Assembly: GCA_020718265.1 (NCBI GenBank)
Contig: DYSM01000047.1
Location: forward strand, 7,092-13,451
DNA from: Draconibacterium orientale
Lineage (GTDB): Bacteria; Bacteroidota; Bacteroidia; Bacteroidales; JAADGE01
Direction of reading: 5' to 3'
Length of the DNA stretch: 6,360 nucleotides
Shown here: positions 1 to 6,360 of the stretch, one piece after another
Layout of the letters: every line of letters starts with the position of its first letter
Position numbering within the stretch: position 1 is the stretch's first letter
The notes under the pieces: generated by a model
Seen by the model: the letters and a program-made list of their open reading frames with translations, nothing else
Database searches by the model: none
What the model was told of the DNA's origin: nothing
Position numbers and translations under genes: made by a program

Positions 1-118
1 TTGAAACTGAATAAAAAACAATGAATGACTACTTTCTGACGACTAAATGACAAAATATTTATTAAAAAATATCAATAAGATTCAGAATATCAATTGTTTA
101 ATGGTTTTCTTACCAACA
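1..118. other. A/T-rich intergenic stretch after the last gene; no gene or clear terminator seen
   Basis: These bases follow the stop codon of the TPR gene (read leftward). They are strongly A/T-rich and open in no frame long enough to suggest a gene. A 9-base direct repeat, aatatcaat, occurs at 68-76 and 86-94, and an A/T-only inverted repeat (atattt at 55-60, aaatat at 67-72) could form only a weak stem. No G/C-rich hairpin followed by a T run is present on the minus strand, so the transcript either ends by another mechanism or continues left of the window. Confidence 0.5.
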
Positions 119-1654
119 CTATTTGCTTTCAAAAATTAGAAATGCAATATCGTGTAAGTGAGAATTTTCCGGCTGGAATTGATACGCCTTTTCAAGATAA
201 GAATACGCAGCATCGGAGTTTTCGCGAAATGTTTCAAAAACAGCTGCAACCAAAAGCGTTTCAAAATCGTTGGGCGAAGCAGCAAAAATTTCGTTCAAAT
301 AGCCTTCAGCCATAACTAAATCGTTCTTTGCCAAATACATAACAACCGAGGCTCGAACTGTTTTAATGTCGTAATATCCGGTATTAAAGGCTTTTGCCAA
401 AACTTGTTCGGAATTTTCGGGTGAGCCTAAGTCTAAATAACTGACAGCAAGCAGGTTAAAATCAGAAACTGTTGGTTTTACGCTACATTTTGTCTCTAAT
501 ACTTTTACAGCAGAAACAGTGTCGCCCGAAAGCAAATGCACGGCAAACAAATTTCCGTAAATATCTTCTGTACTTGACGTCTGAGCATCGGCAAAAAGCA
601 ATCTGTCGGCACGAGCTTTGTCGAAATTTACGATGGCATTTTTCAAATTTCCGTCCGCAACATCCAGAGCACCAAGCGAATAATAGAGCATGTAATCGTT
701 GTTTTTCTTTTTTGATTTTAATGCTTTTTCAAAATACAGACGAAGTTCGGCAATTTTTTCGGAAACTTCGGCATTCGGTTTATATTCTGCAATTTTTGCC
801 ACATCTTCCAACTGTTGAATTGCCTTAAAAAAGACCAAAAATACCTGAGTCATGTTGTAAGTTGTAACAAAATCGAAGTTTTTTTTATTTTTTTTCGCAG
901 CTTCTGCAAATTTTCCGATGTTAAACATGTTGTTCAAAGGCGTTTTCAACAAATAGTTATCAACCTCAGAGTCAGAAGTTCCCGCGAGTTTAAAAAATTC
1001 ATTCAAAATCAAATTGAAGTAAAAAATTTCATCTTTCGGAAATTTTAGAATTCCGTTCGCAATCATTTCATCAGCTTCTGCGAATCTGCCCGATTGCATA
1101 TAGCTCATTGCCAACATCATATAGGAAGTTTTGTCATCCGGAATATTTTTCATCATCAATCGGAAAACATCTTCTACATTTTGTTGTTGCCCGTACATGC
1201 TCAGAATTTGAACTTTCAGCATATAGAACTTGGAGGAATCCGGCTGTGTTTCAATACCTTGGTCGCAATATTCATACGCTTTTTGTATTGTTTGGTCGAA
1301 CTCGGTTTGCATACCCAATGCGTAATATTGCATCGCAATTTGATATGTATTTTGAGCATCTTCAAAGTTTCCGGCGAGAGATTTTTTTAGAACTTGAATA
1401 CTGTCCTCCGAAGCCGGCTTTTTGGGCGTAAGGCTTTGAATCAGAGGCGTTTTGTTTATATTTTTAATATCACGCGTGCTGAAATTATAGGTCAATTGCT
1501 TCTCGGCAACAAGCGGATAGCAAAGTTTGAGCAATTCCGTTTTGAACGCCTCGTCGTGATAAGGCGTAAAGACTGACTTGTATGGAAACTCCTGAGCAAA
1601 AGCAAGTTGCAAGATAAAAAGCAATATAAAAAACGAACTTAATTTTCGGTACAT
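119..1654 (-). CDS. Secreted TPR-repeat protein of unknown function
   Basis: A 511-residue exported protein whose visible content is helical repeats. A signal peptide covers residues 1-20 (KLSSFFILLFILQLAFA, then Q). Residues 21-95 have no recognised domain. TPR-like pairs of helices follow at about 103-137, 141-173, 176-209, 321-350, 364-395, 396-428, 430-462 and 464-497; the best match is TSYMMLAMSYMQSGRFAEAD at 176-195, with the usual Gly/Tyr/Ala pattern. Residues 210-320 are a less regular, lysine-rich helical stretch including AAKKNKKNF (252-260), coded by two runs of eight A. There is no lipobox, transmembrane anchor or catalytic motif, so it should be periplasmic or bound to a membrane partner, serving as a protein-binding scaffold. 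The start at 1654 is supported by the signal peptide directly after it. It is the last gene of the run, 17 bases after the FKBP gene, and a functional link to that chaperone-like protein is possible. The specific role is not recognised. Confidence 0.8.
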   Translation of the reverse strand: MYRKLSSFFILLFILQLAFAQEFPYKSVFTPYHDEAFKTELLKLCYPLVAEKQLTYNFSTRDIKNINKTPLIQSLTPKKPASEDSIQVLKKSLAGNFEDAQNTYQIAMQYYALGMQTEFDQTIQKAYEYCDQGIETQPDSSKFYMLKVQILSMYGQQQNVEDVFRLMMKNIPDDKTSYMMLAMSYMQSGRFAEADEMIANGILKFPKDEIFYFNLILNEFFKLAGTSDSEVDNYLLKTPLNNMFNIGKFAEAAKKNKKNFDFVTTYNMTQVFLVFFKAIQQLEDVAKIAEYKPNAEVSEKIAELRLYFEKALKSKKKNNDYMLYYSLGALDVADGNLKNAIVNFDKARADRLLFADAQTSSTEDIYGNLFAVHLLSGDTVSAVKVLETKCSVKPTVSDFNLLAVSYLDLGSPENSEQVLAKAFNTGYYDIKTVRASVVMYLAKNDLVMAEGYLNEIFAASPNDFETLLVAAVFETFRENSDAAYSYLEKAYQFQPENSHLHDIAFLIFESK

Positions 1655-1671
1655 TTTGTAAATTTTAAAGA

Positions 1672-2217
1672 TTATTTATCTGTAAGTTTCAATAATTCAA
1701 TATGATAGTAAAGAATAGAACGACCGGGAATTTTGTCCATATCGCCCAGTAAGCCGTGTGCTAAATATGGCGGCATCAGAAAATGCGCTTTGTCGCCTTC
1801 GTGCAACAAAAGGAGTGCTTCATCCAAGCCGACCTGTTCGCCGCTCTGCCCTATTTTTACAGTTTTAGGTTTCTGATTTTCAGATGAATAGCATAATGTG
1901 CCGTCCAATAATTCAATTCGAAAATTGAACGTTGCAAGGTTTCCGTTTTGGGCTGATTTTCCTTTTCCGTACAAATATATGTCGTAAAATAAACCACTTG
2001 GCGAAGATTGCATCGTATATCCCATGCGTTCGGAATAAGATTCCATGCGTTCTTTGTCTGTGATTAACAGCGCATTATTGATTTTTTGTAAGGTATCATT
2101 AACATTTACGAAAGATGTTTGTTTTTCGGACACCGAAATTGGTTTGTCTTTACAAGTTGCTGAAAACAAAAACAATGCAAATACAAACAGCGGTGCAATT
2201 GCTTGAAATAATTTCAT
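1672..2217 (-). CDS. FKBP-type peptidyl-prolyl isomerase-like probable lipoprotein (GldI-like)
   Basis: A 181-residue exported protein with an FKBP fold. A short hydrophobic leader (residues 3-19) runs into FSATC, so Cys22 could be lipid-modified after signal peptidase II cleavage; threonine just before the cysteine is unusual for a lipobox, which leaves this open. Residues 23-70 are a helical linker. The FKBP domain runs from about 74 to 178: SGLFYDIYLYGKG, an NGN turn, DGTLCYSS, KIGQSGEQVGLDEAL, a LLHEGDKAHFLMPPYLAHG core and a final SILYYHIELLKL strand. Compared with FKBP12, pocket positions look changed: the Phe-Asp of VFDSS is Cys-Tyr, the tryptophan at the pocket base is Leu131, and the Tyr of LAYG is His154. 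The overall shape recalls GldI, the FKBP-like lipoprotein of gliding Bacteroidota, but the match is by memory of the family, so no symbol is given. It lies 9 bases after the Ig-like gene and 17 before the TPR gene. It may act as a folding chaperone for exported neighbours (inference). Confidence 0.85.
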   Translation of the reverse strand: MKLFQAIAPLFVFALFLFSATCKDKPISVSEKQTSFVNVNDTLQKINNALLITDKERMESYSERMGYTMQSSPSGLFYDIYLYGKGKSAQNGNLATFNFRIELLDGTLCYSSENQKPKTVKIGQSGEQVGLDEALLLLHEGDKAHFLMPPYLAHGLLGDMDKIPGRSILYYHIELLKLTDK

Positions 2218-2226
2218 GTTAAAAAA

Positions 2227-3990
2227 TTAGTTTGCGAAAAATTTAAATTCTTTTTCGGATTGATTATCAAGCATATCGCGCACACGAACTTTTAATGTAT
2301 TTACTTCTCCTTTTCTGAATCCGGTGATGTAATTTTTATAAATAAGTTCGGGCGAACCGTTCAGGCTGTAATAAATTTCTTTGATGCCGGTCAAATCGTC
2401 CTGCGCTGACAGAAATAATTTTGAATTAGACGGATATATCTCATTATCAGCTTCTTTTCCGGTAGAAACAACACTAAATTTATATTGAATTTCAGCCGGA
2501 GTTTTATCCAAAATTACATTCACAGAGCCGATATTTCTATTGTTTACATTGTCGTAAGCAAAATAATCAATCCGATGACTTCCCGAATTAGCCGAAGCTA
2601 ATGTAATTGGTTCATTATAAGACAATTCCGAGCCTTGTCCGTTCACAATATATGAAATGTGATGTAAGCCGGATTCTGAATCTTTTGCAGAAAATGTAAT
2701 TTTTGTGTTTGGTCCGATGTACAAACTGTCGCGGATTTTATATTTTGGTCCGTCGATGGATGAAGAGATGACAGGTCCGAGTAAATCTATGTAAATTCTG
2801 TCCACTTTATGGCGATATTCCATGTAATTTACGCTTAAAGTTTCCGGATTTTCGGTTACGTTTTCAACATTGTCAGTTGCAAAATAGCGAACAACATGCA
2901 TTCCGGCTTTATTCGGAAGGTAGAACGCATCGGTATAGCGTTGAAATTTTCCGCCGTTTACGGAGTATAAAATCTCTTTCACGCCTGCTTTATTGTCCAC
3001 GGCTGTAAGTTTCATTTTAGTTTTTCCTGAAAAATAGGTTTGTCCGTTCACAACATATCTGTCTCCCAGCACATCGCTGGCTGCAATCGGAGCAGTTTTG
3101 TCCAGATAAAATGAATATTCTTGAATAGATTCTTTGTTTCCGACATTGTCTTCGGAATAAAATTTCATGGTGTAACTTCCATCGTCTAAGTTATTGACTA
3201 TAATATTTTTACCATTGTAAAGTTGCATTTTTCCATCGTCAAAAGCATAAAACGTGCGTTTAACGCCCGACAAATCATCTTGGGCTTCAAAATGCAAACG
3301 ACTTGAAGCTGAAATTATATTTTCTGCGCCGAGTTTTACGCCGGCAATTAGACAAAGCGAAGACGGTGCAGACGCATCAATTGTAAAAGACAAACTATGA
3401 TCGTTTTCGCTGTTCCCTACTCTGTCCGCTGCGAAATATTTTATAGTATAATCTCCTGCGACAGTGAAAGTTATCGGATTTGTATAAAGTTCATAATTAG
3501 CACCGTTAGCAGAATAATAAAGCGATTCAACTCCGCTTATGGCATCTTTTGCTGAAACTTTCAGTGCAGCATCGGGTCCGTAAAAGTTTTTTCCGGATTT
3601 TGAATATTTTGTACCCGAACTAAATAATGCTGAAGACACAGGCGGTTTACTGTCTGTAATCACTTCCCAAAGCATTTCTATTTGAGGCTGAACAGCTTGG
3701 CGTGTTTTTTTATTTACAGCCCAACGCGTTCTGATTAAATTTTCGCCTTCGGTATCGAAAAAATAAGGTTGGTCGTATTGTGGAAATTTTTGGCTTTTGA
3801 GAACAAATTTTTGAGCATCGGGTGCGGACGAAATGCTGATGTAAACCGGCATATTTTTGTTCCAATAAGTGAGTCCGGAACTATCCTGATACGCTTTTGG
3901 TTCAATCACAGGTTTAGTTTGTGCGGTCAAATTACCAATTCCGATGCCTAATATCATTGCCGGAATTGCGAAATATCTCTTCAAAATCAT
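2227..3990 (-). CDS. Secreted protein of tandem Ig-like/OmpL47-type repeats
   Basis: A 587-residue exported protein with a signal peptide (residues 1-24, ILKRYFAIPAMILGIGIGNL then TAQ) and almost nothing but tandem beta-rich repeats. Five clear units of about 90-105 residues start near 116, 208, 300, 405 and 498. Each carries an AxDxxSGV-like motif (AKDAISGV, AQDDLSGV, AVDNKAGV, AKDSESGL, AQDDLTGI), then Y(S)xNG, then a fAxDnvgN strand (FAADRVGN, YSEDNVGN, FATDNVEN, FAYDNVNN), and most end in a DxTxP-like linker (DASAP, DKTAP, DKTP). Residues 25-115 look like a sixth, diverged unit ending in DSKPP. This pattern matches the repeats annotated as OmpL47-type/Ig-like in surface proteins. No membrane anchor, lipobox, enzyme domain or type IX secretion C-terminal domain is seen; the protein ends right after the last repeat. 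It starts 28 bases after the phosphatase stop and ends 9 bases before the FKBP gene. A periplasmic or outer-surface binding or scaffold role is inference; the ligand is unknown. Confidence 0.82.
   Translation of the reverse strand: MILKRYFAIPAMILGIGIGNLTAQTKPVIEPKAYQDSSGLTYWNKNMPVYISISSAPDAQKFVLKSQKFPQYDQPYFFDTEGENLIRTRWAVNKKTRQAVQPQIEMLWEVITDSKPPVSSALFSSGTKYSKSGKNFYGPDAALKVSAKDAISGVESLYYSANGANYELYTNPITFTVAGDYTIKYFAADRVGNSENDHSLSFTIDASAPSSLCLIAGVKLGAENIISASSRLHFEAQDDLSGVKRTFYAFDDGKMQLYNGKNIIVNNLDDGSYTMKFYSEDNVGNKESIQEYSFYLDKTAPIAASDVLGDRYVVNGQTYFSGKTKMKLTAVDNKAGVKEILYSVNGGKFQRYTDAFYLPNKAGMHVVRYFATDNVENVTENPETLSVNYMEYRHKVDRIYIDLLGPVISSSIDGPKYKIRDSLYIGPNTKITFSAKDSESGLHHISYIVNGQGSELSYNEPITLASANSGSHRIDYFAYDNVNNRNIGSVNVILDKTPAEIQYKFSVVSTGKEADNEIYPSNSKLFLSAQDDLTGIKEIYYSLNGSPELIYKNYITGFRKGEVNTLKVRVRDMLDNQSEKEFKFFAN
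2230..3645 (-). repeat. Five protein-level tandem repeats within the Ig-like protein
   Basis: Five tandem coding units on the minus strand span approximately 3370-3645, 3094-3369, 2779-3093, 2500-2778 and 2230-2499. They share the AxDxxSG(V/L/I), Y-S-x-N-G and A-x-D-N-V-x-N motifs, but I saw no long stretches of identical DNA, so they are old duplications rather than a recently amplified array. The third unit is about 12 residues longer, through an insert with many charged residues near the linker (EYRHKVDRIYIDLLGP). A diverged sixth unit probably lies before them at about 3646-3918. Boundaries are set by eye from the linker prolines and could move by several residues. Confidence 0.75.
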
Positions 3991-4018
3991 ACGAGTCGTG
4001 GTTTTAATTTTCTATAAA

Positions 4019-5878
4019 TTATACTTTTGGAATTGGACAAAATCCGATAATGATAATGTCATCCGTTTGTTTATCAGAACCTCGCCAATCAGAAATATCT
4101 TGCGTAATAACACATTTTTGCTTTTCTGTCGGTAAATATTGCGCTCTGAAAAGTAATTCTTTTAGGCGCGATTTGGAATATTTACGCTTACTTCGTCGGT
4201 CGAATTGATCGACAATTCCGTCGGAAAAAATGTAAAACCACATGTTTGGTTTCACATCTATGTATTTGGTTGTAAAATCTTTCTGCAAATTTCTGCGTTT
4301 AATTTCAAAACCTCCGATTGAGGATTTATCTGCGTTAACTTCTTCAAAATCATCGCCGTAAAATTTCATGAGTGAATTTTTTGCGCCGCCGTAAGCAAGT
4401 TTGCTCGTTTCTTCGTCAAACACACAAATTGCAATATCCATACCGTCTGTATTGTCTGAGTGTTCTTGGTTTAAGGCTTCGGCAAAACCGGCATCAATTC
4501 GGGTTAAAATCTGTGCCGGGTCTGTAATACGTTCGTGTACAACTATTTGATTAAGCAAACTGTTTCCTATAAATGTAAGAAATGCGCCCGGAACACCGTG
4601 TCCCGTGCAATCCGCTGCAATAACAATTGTTTTTGTTCCAATTTTTTCGTACCAATAAAAATCGCCTGAAACAATGTCGCGCGGATTAAAAACGATAAAC
4701 GATTCGGGTATTAACTCGGTTAAATCTTGTTGTCTGTTTATCATGGCATCCTGAATCATTTTGGCGTAAGTCAGGCTGTCGGTAATCATTTTATTTTTGT
4801 GGGACAATGTTTTATTTACAATGTCGAGTTCGTCGCGTTGAGCTGAAATTTCTTCTTTTTGTTGAAAAATTTCTTCATTTTTTTCAAGCAGAAGATAGTT
4901 TGCACGTTTTTTATCTCGAAATAATTTATACAAAAATACAGCGGATACCGCAATTACAATAGCCAACAAACTGACAAGAATAAGTGCGATGCGTTGGCGT
5001 TTTTTTTGTTCGTTGAGTTTTGCGTTTTCAAGTTCTTTGATGTCGTTTTCCTGTTGAATAATTCTCAAACTCATTTGTTGTTTGGTAAGCGTTTCCATGA
5101 GTTCGCGCTTGCGTTCATTAAGTTCTACAACTTGCTTTTCTGTTTTAACTAAACTGTCTTCTGTTTTTTGTAAGTTTGATTGTGTTGTTGCTAACTCTTT
5201 CTCTTTCTTCAATTTAGCATATTCGGCTAACAATGCGGCAGTTTTTGCTTCGTTTGTTTCTTCATTTACAAATGTTAAATAAATAGTATAGGCTTGTTTT
5301 TTTTGTTCTTCGTTGCCTTGCAATTCGTACGTTTCGGCAAGTAATCCGTAACAACTGCGAATCAGGGATTTATTGCCGCTGCCGTTTGCTGCGGGGATTG
5401 CAATATCATTGATTATTTTTACGGCTTCCGCACTTTTGTTTAATTTGTTCAAATCGGTGGCTACAAATGTGGCACCTGTTACGATATTTTCCGAGTTTCG
5501 ATGTTGTTTTTTCTCGTAATTCAAATACCCGGTGTGATGTACGAGTGCTTTTTCGTAATTTCCGCCGTCCACATAAATATTTCCTATTTCCTTGTGAATG
5601 CCGGCAATAGCGTTCTCACTGTTCAAAACTGTTTTGTTGATTTCAAGCGATTTGTTATAAAATTCTATTGCTGTTTCGTAATGATTATATTTTCGATAAA
5701 TTTCGGCAATTTTGTTCAAGTTATCTGTTTTTTCGCGCGGACGCGGTGCATTTTCGGAATTTGATTTTAAAATTTGAATCACCCGAAGTGTATCGTCGGG
5801 AATTGATTTTTTTTGCGCAATGCCTGACATAACGGCAGTGAACAATACAATTATGATTATGTAGAAACGTTTATTCAT
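4019..5878 (-). CDS. SpoIIE/PP2C-type serine phosphatase with periplasmic TPR region and one transmembrane helix
   Basis: A 619-residue membrane-bound metal-dependent protein serine/threonine phosphatase. It begins with a signal-peptide-like segment (residues 1-22, MNKRFYIIII... ending SGIAQ). TPR-like helical repeats follow at about 53-205, then a long charged coiled coil (about 213-295), a transmembrane helix (about 296-318) followed by the basic stretch KLFRDKKR, a second coiled coil (about 320-365), and the linker ITDSLTYAKMIQDAM. The PP2C/SpoIIE domain fills about 390-619. Its metal-binding acidic motifs are all present: SGDFYW (D406), ADCTGHGVPGAF (D423), SDGIVDQF (D553) and TDDIIIIG (D606/D607), so the enzyme should be active. 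TPRs are predicted outside the inner membrane and the phosphatase inside. In known systems such domains dephosphorylate anti-anti-sigma factors (SpoIIAA, RsbV); no such partner is seen here. An in-frame GTG at 5938 would add 20 residues ahead of the signal peptide and share a base with the kinase stop. I chose the ATG at 5878 because it puts the signal peptide at the N terminus. Confidence 0.92.
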   Translation of the reverse strand: MNKRFYIIIIVLFTAVMSGIAQKKSIPDDTLRVIQILKSNSENAPRPREKTDNLNKIAEIYRKYNHYETAIEFYNKSLEINKTVLNSENAIAGIHKEIGNIYVDGGNYEKALVHHTGYLNYEKKQHRNSENIVTGATFVATDLNKLNKSAEAVKIINDIAIPAANGSGNKSLIRSCYGLLAETYELQGNEEQKKQAYTIYLTFVNEETNEAKTAALLAEYAKLKKEKELATTQSNLQKTEDSLVKTEKQVVELNERKRELMETLTKQQMSLRIIQQENDIKELENAKLNEQKKRQRIALILVSLLAIVIAVSAVFLYKLFRDKKRANYLLLEKNEEIFQQKEEISAQRDELDIVNKTLSHKNKMITDSLTYAKMIQDAMINRQQDLTELIPESFIVFNPRDIVSGDFYWYEKIGTKTIVIAADCTGHGVPGAFLTFIGNSLLNQIVVHERITDPAQILTRIDAGFAEALNQEHSDNTDGMDIAICVFDEETSKLAYGGAKNSLMKFYGDDFEEVNADKSSIGGFEIKRRNLQKDFTTKYIDVKPNMWFYIFSDGIVDQFDRRSKRKYSKSRLKELLFRAQYLPTEKQKCVITQDISDWRGSDKQTDDIIIIGFCPIPKV

Positions 5879-5913
5879 TACAAAGCCAAAAGTGCAACTT
5901 ATGTGCCGGAGGT

Positions 5914-5921
5914 CAAATTTA
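5914..5921 (-). promoter_or_regulatory. Possible Bacteroidota -7 element before the phosphatase gene (weak)
   Basis: Read on the minus strand, these bases are TAAATTTG, a full match to the Bacteroidota -7 consensus TAnnTTTG. They lie in the 59-base gap between the kinase stop and the ATG at 5878, and would give a leader of roughly 25-30 bases. Against this, no TTTG/TTG -33 element is seen about 19-21 bases upstream, and such an 8-base match is easy to obtain by chance in A/T-rich DNA. It would be an internal promoter letting the four downstream genes be expressed apart from the kinase. Confidence 0.2.
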
Positions 5922-5937
5922 GAAAATATTTTTGACA

Positions 5938-6360
5938 CTATATTTTACTATTATAAATTTCTGCCAAAATTTTGACGACAACGCGTGTTCCACATGCTAA
6001 ACCTTGTTCGTAAAGGTCTTCATAAGTTATACTTATACTGTTTTTGTGCATAAGATTGAGCATCGAAATACGCGTATCCAAAATTTGACTGCCGTGCGAA
6101 ATATGGTCTTGTCGTATGTTTTGGTTGATTTCACGCGCGCGTTCTCTGCCCACGCCGTTGTCGGTAACGGAAATTACGAGATGCACGCCGTCGTATTGAT
6201 AGTCGAGCGTTAGTTTTCCGACGGATTCTAAGTGCGAAATGCCGTGCCAAATGGCGTTTTCAATAATTGGCTGTAGCAACATCACAGGAACGCGCATTTC
6301 ATACGTATTGATGAGTTCAGTATAAAAAGTCATAAAGTTGAAAGTTTGTAAAGTTAAATT
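5938..6360 (-). CDS. LytS/YehU-type sensor histidine kinase, C-terminal part (gene continues past right edge)
   Basis: This is the C-terminal end of a sensor histidine kinase of the LytS/YehU class (His_kinase plus HATPase_c families), which autophosphorylates on a histidine and passes the phosphate to a LytTR-type response regulator. The 140 visible residues hold the ATP-binding domain. The N box is at about visible residues 28-40 (LLQPIIENAIWHG, with the E-N pair and H-G typical of the class), the G1 box DNGVG is at 67-71, and a final GTRVVVKI strand at 124-131 resembles the G2 region. The reading frame stays open to the right edge. An ATG at 6333 lies just before the N box, so a start there would cut the ATP-binding domain and remove the phospho-acceptor histidine; it is almost certainly internal. 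The H box, any membrane segments and the partner regulator are outside the window. The gene ends 59 bases before the likely start of the phosphatase gene, in the same direction. Family call is firm; signal and partner are unknown. Confidence 0.88.
   Translation of the reverse strand, partial: NLTLQTFNFMTFYTELINTYEMRVPVMLLQPIIENAIWHGISHLESVGKLTLDYQYDGVHLVISVTDNGVGRERAREINQNIRQDHISHGSQILDTRISMLNLMHKNSISITYEDLYEQGLACGTRVVVKILAEIYNSKI

Noticed and set aside
55..72. Inverted repeat atattt/aaatat after the last gene as a possible terminator.
   Set aside because: The 6-bp stem is made only of A and T, cannot be extended, and is not followed by a convincing T run after a stable hairpin.
68..94. Direct repeat aatatcaat (68-76, 86-94) as a possible operator or attachment site.
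   Set aside because: Only two 9-base A/T-rich copies, no associated recombinase or regulator, and easily produced by chance in such DNA.
878..895. Two runs of eight A (minus strand) in the TPR gene, ending in an in-phase A-AAA-AAC heptamer that resembles a -1 frameshift site.
   Set aside because: The -1 frame gives only about 17 residues before a stop at 825-827, no stimulatory hairpin was evident, and the normal frame continues with good TPR motifs. A lysine/asparagine-rich stretch in A/T-rich DNA explains it.
472..1576. Plus-strand open frames opposite the TPR gene (such as 472-828, 1094-1390, 1108-1431).
   Set aside because: They lie fully inside a well-supported minus-strand gene, show no domain motifs, and have cysteine/phenylalanine/arginine-rich translations typical of antisense shadows.
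3991..3999. Near-palindrome acgagtcgt directly before the start of the Ig-like gene.
   Set aside because: Arms of four bases around one central base are too short to claim an operator or hairpin.
5501..5764. Plus-strand open frame with hydrophobic translation, opposite the TPR part of the phosphatase gene.
   Set aside because: Antisense of helical, charged coding sequence in A/T-rich DNA often yields hydrophobic translations; no start signal or family motif supports it.

Overview
The window looks like a piece of a Bacteroidota (Bacteroidetes) chromosome. The DNA is A/T-rich, no Shine-Dalgarno-like sequence is visible before the starts (the leaders are A/T-rich, as is usual in this phylum), and the protein families are typical of it: a LytS/YehU-type histidine kinase, a TPR-transmembrane-SpoIIE phosphatase carrying a DS(I/L)xYAKxIQ-like linker, and a GldI-like FKBP lipoprotein. 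This assignment is inferred from gene content and cannot be taken to genus level.

All five genes lie on the minus strand and are read from right to left. In transcription order they are: (1) the C-terminal end of a LytS-type sensor histidine kinase, cut by the right edge (5938-6360); (2) a membrane-anchored SpoIIE/PP2C-type phosphatase with a predicted periplasmic TPR region (4019-5878); (3) a secreted protein built almost entirely from tandem Ig-like/OmpL47-type repeats (2227-3990); (4) a small FKBP-fold probable lipoprotein (1672-2217); (5) a secreted TPR-repeat protein (119-1654). The last four genes are separated by only 28, 9 and 17 bases, and a 59-base gap separates the kinase from the phosphatase, so a single operon is likely. 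A 118-base A/T-rich stretch without a recognisable gene or strong terminator closes the window on the left.

Taken together, the cluster pairs two regulatory proteins (a kinase with its catalytic domain in the cytoplasm, and a phosphatase that could sense through periplasmic TPRs) with three exported proteins (repeat adhesin/scaffold, FKBP-like chaperone, TPR scaffold). A reasonable but unproven reading is an envelope-sensing or envelope-assembly module. No anti-sigma factor, anti-anti-sigma factor, response regulator, secretion-system core gene, mobile element, tRNA, rRNA or CRISPR array is visible. The main points for a second look are the gene set itself, the start codon of the phosphatase gene, the loss of canonical active-site residues in the FKBP, and the repeat architecture of the Ig-like protein.
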